From Larkinella insperata (lineage in GTDB: Bacteria > Bacteroidota > Bacteroidia > Cytophagales > Spirosomataceae), in NCBI RefSeq assembly GCF_026248825.1, contig NZ_CP110973.1, forward strand, positions 5,601,501 through 5,665,500: a stretch of DNA of 64,000 nucleotides, in the 5' to 3' direction. How positions within the stretch are numbered: position 1 is the first letter of the stretch; every line of letters begins with the position of its first letter. The notes under the pieces are model-generated. The model had not been told where the DNA came from. It saw only the letters and a program-made list of their open reading frames with translations, and did not search any database. A program made the translations under genes and the position numbers. Below, piece by piece: positions 60,536 through 64,000 of this stretch.

Positions 60536-60640
60536 TCAGTACAGCGCCTGCCGCTTGGTGAGCGGAAACGCCGGGAGTTCGGTACGCGTCTGGGTCATCA
60601 CGGCTTTGAGTTTGGCAACGATGTCGGGGTGCTGGGTCGA
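60536..60640 (-). pseudogene. Remnant of a sulfatase C-terminus
   Basis: On the minus strand 35 codons run from GSTQHPDIVAKLKAV through MTQTRTELPAFPLTK to RQALY and a stop (60536-60538). The HPDIVAKLK segment matches the ends of family S1 sulfatases; the sulfatase at 626-2035 has HPDVIEGLKKEFEKH in the same place. Upstream codons lose the resemblance and no start or catalytic part is present. It is a degraded gene end left by deletion or rearrangement. Confidence 0.55.
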
Positions 60641-61253
60641 TCCCCCATGTTTCGCTGAAGACCGCTCAGCGCGCAAAATTATTCCCAGGTACCGGATTCG
60701 GCGTAAAAATTGCTACCGAATCGCTATTTTAATGCGACCAAAACCCAGCAACTGGCTTTCATGAGCAGCGGTTCGGATTCACGTTCTTTTTATCCCGCAT
60801 TCCTTTTGCGGCTCCTTCAGTTTCTTTTCGTCTGCCCCCTTTTCCGCTAACCAGACCGTTTCGATGGCGGCCCTAAAACCGCGCCGAACCGTCCGACGGC
60901 AGGCAGTTGATGTTGGGCCATACAATCAGTTTTTAGGTCAGATCCAATGCCGTAAGGGAACAATCAGATATCGTCTGGTAAACCTCCATTGCAGCGCGTA
61001 ATAGGGTTTTATTGCGTTTGTCTATGAGGTAATTAACCGATGCGTATAGTGGTTAGAAAGTACTGATAACGTCCTACCTACTGAATATTTTTCAGACACA
61101 TATTAAGGATTTTTGATTCAAAACGCAGTTCTTTGCCCCTTCAAATAGCTCCTTTTGTCCCACGAAGGTTACAACCTTTACCAGACGATATGGGTCCTGA
61201 AGGTAGTCTTTTTTTGTTCTTTTTCTCTTTCCCAAAAAATCCCTATTACGGTT
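60641..61253. other. Gene-free, probably decayed region
   Basis: 613 bp with no credible gene. On the minus strand a short readable tail LIVWPNINCLPSDGSARF plus stop (60873-60929) looks like another gene end but was not identified. The part after about 61000 is AT-rich and may contain the promoter for the small protein at 61254. Confidence 0.4.
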
Positions 61254-61490
61254 ATGAACCTGATTTTCGTGCTGACCGGCTTTGCTTTAATTCTTTTTAT
61301 TCTTCCTGTTTTAATCTACCGACCGACGTTTGGGCCCAAGTGCCCGCACTGTAAACAGATGCACGCTCTGGACCGCCAACCCAGACCAGCCCTGGTGAAA
61401 GCCCTGTTTTTTTATATGCCTTCCCGTTATTACAAATGCCTGTTTTGTTTAAAGCGGTTTGTGCAGTTTCGGCTTGTAACGGTTGAATAA
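61254..61490 (+). CDS. Small membrane-anchored zinc-ribbon-like protein
   Basis: 78 aa from the ATG at 61254. One N-terminal membrane helix (MNLIFVLTGFALILFILPVL) is followed by CPHCKQM and, about 35 residues later, CLFC, two CxxC pairs likely binding one zinc. The remainder is basic (ALDRQPRPALVKALFFYMPSRYYK). Such short proteins are found in Spirosoma-like genomes without an assigned role. A longer upstream start lacks support. It converges with the esterase/propeller gene 2 nt away. Confidence 0.6.
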   Translation: MNLIFVLTGFALILFILPVLIYRPTFGPKCPHCKQMHALDRQPRPALVKALFFYMPSRYYKCLFCLKRFVQFRLVTVE

Positions 61491-61492
61491 GC

Positions 61493-63007
61493 TCAACCGG
61501 CTCCCTGCGATTTGGGTGTAACCGCCTTCTGCGAAGAAGGAGCGCCGGTTACATTCAAGTTGCGCTGATAAACCTTACCGCCCGAGCGAACAAAGAGCGT
61601 ACCGAGTTTTTCACCTCCGAACCACAAAGCCGTTACGGCTCCGCCCGGCGGGGCTAAAATGGCCCGAACCCGGCCGTTCTGGTCGCAGATCTGCACGCCG
61701 AGTGCCGTGGCCGCGTACAGGTTGCCGTTGGTATCAAACGCCAGACTGCCCACTTCTGCGGTATCTTCGTTGCCCGGGTTGTGCAGCCAGTACAGCCGCT
61801 GCTTGCTGGTCAGCGACCCGTCAGGCTCAATCATGTAGTCGTACAACCAGTGGGAGCCTCTGCCGCTGACAACCAACTGCCCTTTGTCGGGCGAAACCGC
61901 CAGGGCTGCCCCCAGGTTAGCGTCCCGATCCACCACCAGCGCCTTGCCTTTGGGAGGTTTGTACGAAAGCACTCCGCCCTGTACGGAATACCGATTCCCA
62001 TCCGGCAGCAACGCGGTGTGCGGAGCAGTTGGCGGAACCGTGTCCGCGGTGACAACGGCCTGCCACCGGGCGCTGGTATCCAGCACGCTCTGGAGCGTGT
62101 TGTTGGCCGACCATCCGCTTCGGACGGGGGTGGGCCAGCCTTTCCAGAGCCAGCGCATGGCGTCCGCAAAAATTGCCGTGGCCTGTCGGGTGTCGTGCCC
62201 GCCCTCCTGCCATTGGTGCGTCACCTCGTAACCGGCAAAATTCAGGGCCGCTTCCATGTCGATGTTGGCTTTGAACCAGTTTCCAAACAGGGGGTTCCAG
62301 GTATCCCGGTCGTTGTCCTGCAAATACACCCGGATCGGCTTGGGCTCCGTTTTTCGGATCAGCACCGGATACTGGTCTCCGCCCCGCATTCCGATGTAGG
62401 TACCAATGGCGCTGAACACCCGGCTGAACAAATCGGGCCGTTGCCAGGCAGCGGTAAATGCGCAGATAGCCCCGCTGCTGGCCCCGGCAACGGCGCGGTC
62501 GTTGGGGTTGGTTGAGAGGTTGATGGCCCGGCCGTCGGCGGTTTTCTGTTTTCGAACGTCGGGCAAAATTTCTTCTTCGATGAAGCGCGCAAACCGGTCG
62601 TTGAGGTTATCAAACTCGTTGGTGCGGTTGTACCGCCGAACCGTACTGTCTTTGTTAAGAAGGGTGCCGGGCTGAATAAACACCCCAATCGTGACGGGCA
62701 TTTGCTTCTGCGCGATCAGGTGGTCAAATACCGTCGGTGCGTTGAACAGAACACCGTCCAGGCACACAAACAGGCAGGCCGGTTGGTCGGGTCGGTACGC
62801 TTTCGGGACATACACCCAGTAGGAACGGCTGGTGCCCGGATAGAGCTTCGACTTCGGGAAATCCACCTTGAACACTTCGCCCCGCTGCCCGTCGGACAAA
62901 GCCTGGTGGGCGGGTTCATACGGATACCGTTTGTTGGACACATCCTGCGCCCAGGTGGTCGTCAGAAGCCCGACCATCAGCAGACTCAGTAAACCAAGTT
63001 TATTCAT
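61493..63007 (-). CDS. Secreted esterase fused to an SMP-30/gluconolactonase-like propeller
   Basis: 504 aa from the ATG at 63005-63007 with a signal peptide (MNKLGLLSLLMVGLLTTTWAQ). The first 300 residues are an esterase of the enterochelin-esterase/CE1 type: SRSYWVYVPKAYRPDQPACLFVCLDG, nucleophile GASSGAICAF, late His in EGGHDTRQAT. The remaining about 190 residues match a gluconolactonase-like propeller (ALVVDRDANLGAALAVSPDKGQLVVSG, EVGSLAFDTNGNLYAATALGVQICDQNGRV). The two may act in succession on a sugar ester or lactone; this is inferred. Confidence 0.85.
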   Translation of the reverse strand: MNKLGLLSLLMVGLLTTTWAQDVSNKRYPYEPAHQALSDGQRGEVFKVDFPKSKLYPGTSRSYWVYVPKAYRPDQPACLFVCLDGVLFNAPTVFDHLIAQKQMPVTIGVFIQPGTLLNKDSTVRRYNRTNEFDNLNDRFARFIEEEILPDVRKQKTADGRAINLSTNPNDRAVAGASSGAICAFTAAWQRPDLFSRVFSAIGTYIGMRGGDQYPVLIRKTEPKPIRVYLQDNDRDTWNPLFGNWFKANIDMEAALNFAGYEVTHQWQEGGHDTRQATAIFADAMRWLWKGWPTPVRSGWSANNTLQSVLDTSARWQAVVTADTVPPTAPHTALLPDGNRYSVQGGVLSYKPPKGKALVVDRDANLGAALAVSPDKGQLVVSGRGSHWLYDYMIEPDGSLTSKQRLYWLHNPGNEDTAEVGSLAFDTNGNLYAATALGVQICDQNGRVRAILAPPGGAVTALWFGGEKLGTLFVRSGGKVYQRNLNVTGAPSSQKAVTPKSQGAG

Positions 63008-63063
63008 GGAAAGGGTTGGGTTATCGGACTCAGAAAATGCCGCCGGGGTGTTCGGTCGCTGGC

Positions 63064-63486
63064 TCAGACCCGAAGCTGCCCGTCCATCCAGAGGGCAATC
63101 GCCAGAATTACCGTCATGATGAGGGCAATCAGCACCTGCGGAGCCGTGAACAGAAAAGGCTTCTCCCCGTCGTCCCAGGCGGATGCGTTGCGAAAGAGCA
63201 GCGACGGAAAAAACGACAGATAAAACAGCCCCGACAGGAAAGCCGCCACCCAGATGGCCAGTTGCGAATCGCGCTCCGGATACTGGCCCCACAGCAACCA
63301 TAGGGTTCCGACGCTGGCTATACTGATGGAAAATAACCACAAGGCGCTGTGGTAGCGGGCGTGGGGAAGCCAGTGCGGATTGAACAGGTGCGTCGGCGGC
63401 TTCCTGATGGCATCGAAATACCAGCCCCCCAGGGCCAGCGACACACTAGCAAACGAAATCAGCCATTTGACCAGCAGTAAGCTCAT
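63064..63486 (-). CDS. Small multi-pass membrane protein, DUF6640-like
   Basis: 140 aa from the ATG at 63484-63486. Four hydrophobic segments (about 3-22, 45-66, 75-97, 113-134) are separated by short loops. The loop FNPHWLPHARYH matches a conserved motif of DUF6640-type membrane proteins. Function unknown. It is 56 nt upstream of the secreted esterase on the same strand, so they may share a transcript. Confidence 0.6.
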   Translation of the reverse strand: MSLLLVKWLISFASVSLALGGWYFDAIRKPPTHLFNPHWLPHARYHSALWLFSISIASVGTLWLLWGQYPERDSQLAIWVAAFLSGLFYLSFFPSLLFRNASAWDDGEKPFLFTAPQVLIALIMTVILAIALWMDGQLRV

Positions 63487-63656
63487 AGCAAAAGTAGGTG
63501 CGGGAAGTCTGCCTACAAACCTACGCGAAGCCGTCGTGGGAACCAAATTCCAAGCCAGTCTATCCATCCGTAACGAAGTGGCAGTCTCCTTTGCCAGACT
63601 GCCTTTGCTCCAAATTCTACCACCCTGCCGGGCGGACTGATTCGGCGGTACGACCG

Positions 63657-63687
63657 TTTGGCAATTCTCGGGCAAACCGTATTTTTG
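63657..63687 (+). promoter_or_regulatory. Bacteroidota promoter TTTG-N19-TAnnTTTG
   Basis: TTTG at 63657-63660, a 19-nt spacer, then TATTTTTG at 63680-63687: a full match to the sigma-ABfr-type consensus. It would start RNA about 35 nt before the gene at 63728. Confidence 0.7.
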
Positions 63688-63727
63688 TCCGGCGCTCCAC
63701 CAATCCGCCCCGCCCCTAGCCCATTGT

Positions 63728-64000
63728 ATGTCAGGCCCTACCGTACTTCTCCAAAACGATACGCTGGAACTCGTTGTCAAATCGGTGGCCGATGCGGCCG
63801 TTGCCGATCTGCTTAAAACCGTCGTCTACGGATCGCACGGTATCCGGTACCGCCACGCCGGCCAGGAACTCAAAGTTGGGCTATTCAAGAACCCGCTTTA
63901 TTTTCACCTGTACGTCAGCGGAACCCTCCGGGGCTTTTACTGCCTGGACCGGCGGACCGTACCGGGGCCAGCAGGACCGATTGATGCCTTTTACGGCCGG
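63728..64000 (+). CDS. Unidentified protein, partial (cut by window end)
   Basis: 91 codons from the ATG at 63728 to the right edge, open to the end, starting MSGPTVLLQNDTLELVVKSV. Later segments are VGLFKNPLYFHLYVSGTLRG and FYCLDRRTVPGPAGPIDAFYG. The LRGFYCLDRR element could be the beta-strand pair of a GNAT-like fold, but the family is not clear from this part. A consensus promoter lies 40 nt upstream, which supports it being a real gene. Confidence 0.7.
   Translation, partial: MSGPTVLLQNDTLELVVKSVADAAVADLLKTVVYGSHGIRYRHAGQELKVGLFKNPLYFHLYVSGTLRGFYCLDRRTVPGPAGPIDAFYGR

Noticed and set aside
61133..61354. A 73-codon frame overlapping the small zinc-ribbon protein
   Set aside because: The overlapping frame from 61254 has a membrane helix and two CxxC pairs, while this one has no features.

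Overview
The window is from a GC-rich member of the Bacteroidota, most likely order Cytophagales, family Spirosomataceae (Spirosoma/Larkinella-like). This is inferred from: a FecI-type sigma factor / FecR / SusC / SusD locus; a type IX secretion C-terminal sorting domain; RagB-type SusD; DUF4403 and DUF4377 lipoproteins; two-gene PadR plus prefix-domain permease units; weak ribosome binding sites; and promoters of the TTTG-N19-TAnnTTTG type. No rRNA, tRNA, CRISPR array, phage or insertion-sequence gene was seen.

Layout. 0-12 kb: a glycan-active pair (sialate O-acetylesterase cut by the left edge, sulfatase), an acetylxylan-esterase-like hydrolase, an aldo/keto reductase, an exported D-amino-acid-oxidase-like flavoprotein followed by an exported RidA protein, a GH36 alpha-galactosidase and a PadR/permease unit. 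12-24 kb: a DUF1080 hydrolase bracketed by two copies of a palindromic repeat, MpaB-type oxygenase, GNAT, an isoquinoline-1-oxidoreductase-type molybdoenzyme (two subunits), AraC regulator, SDR, GreB-like factor, DUF4403 lipoprotein, esterase, MtfA-like peptidase and a DHFR-like reductase. 24-44 kb: M14 carboxypeptidase, Tat-exported Dabb protein, DEAD-box helicase, serine hydrolase, SDR, the sigma/anti-sigma/SusC/SusD locus with a bicupin, a divergent MocR regulator/FMN-binding pair, a Tat-exported pyruvyl-transferase-like protein and two other exported proteins. 44-53 kb: a seven-gene pentose phosphate operon on the minus strand (tkt, rpiB, tal, HAD phosphatase, gnd, zwf, pgl), with overlapping or nearly abutting junctions in its distal half and an intrinsic terminator at its end. 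53-64 kb: S9 peptidase, DUF4377 lipoprotein, hybrid histidine kinase, trans-aconitate methyltransferase, T9SS-sorted surface protein, a stretch of decayed sequence, a small zinc-ribbon membrane protein, a secreted esterase fused to a beta-propeller domain, a small membrane protein and the start of one more gene.

How the genes work together. Much of the window codes for envelope or exported scavenging functions: glycan de-sulfation, de-acetylation and galactosidase action, peptidases, esterases and one SusCD importer under FecI/FecR control. The pentose phosphate operon supplies NADPH and pentoses.

Most unusual observations. (1) The flavoprotein at 4586-5719 has the segments of a D-amino-acid oxidase in circularly permuted order: the normally C-terminal GLRPxR and HNYGHGG motifs come before the GxGxxG FAD motif. 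It carries a Tat lipoprotein signal, and the next gene encodes an exported RidA, the enzyme type that hydrolyses the imines such oxidases make. (2) Two directly repeated copies of an 88-103 bp palindromic element flank a DUF1080 gene exactly, one abutting its stop codon and one inside its signal-peptide region; a diverged third copy lies near 53 kb. (3) Two identical 13-bp sites lie 32 bp apart in front of the PadR gene. (4) An intrinsic terminator in the susC leader faces the opposite strand.
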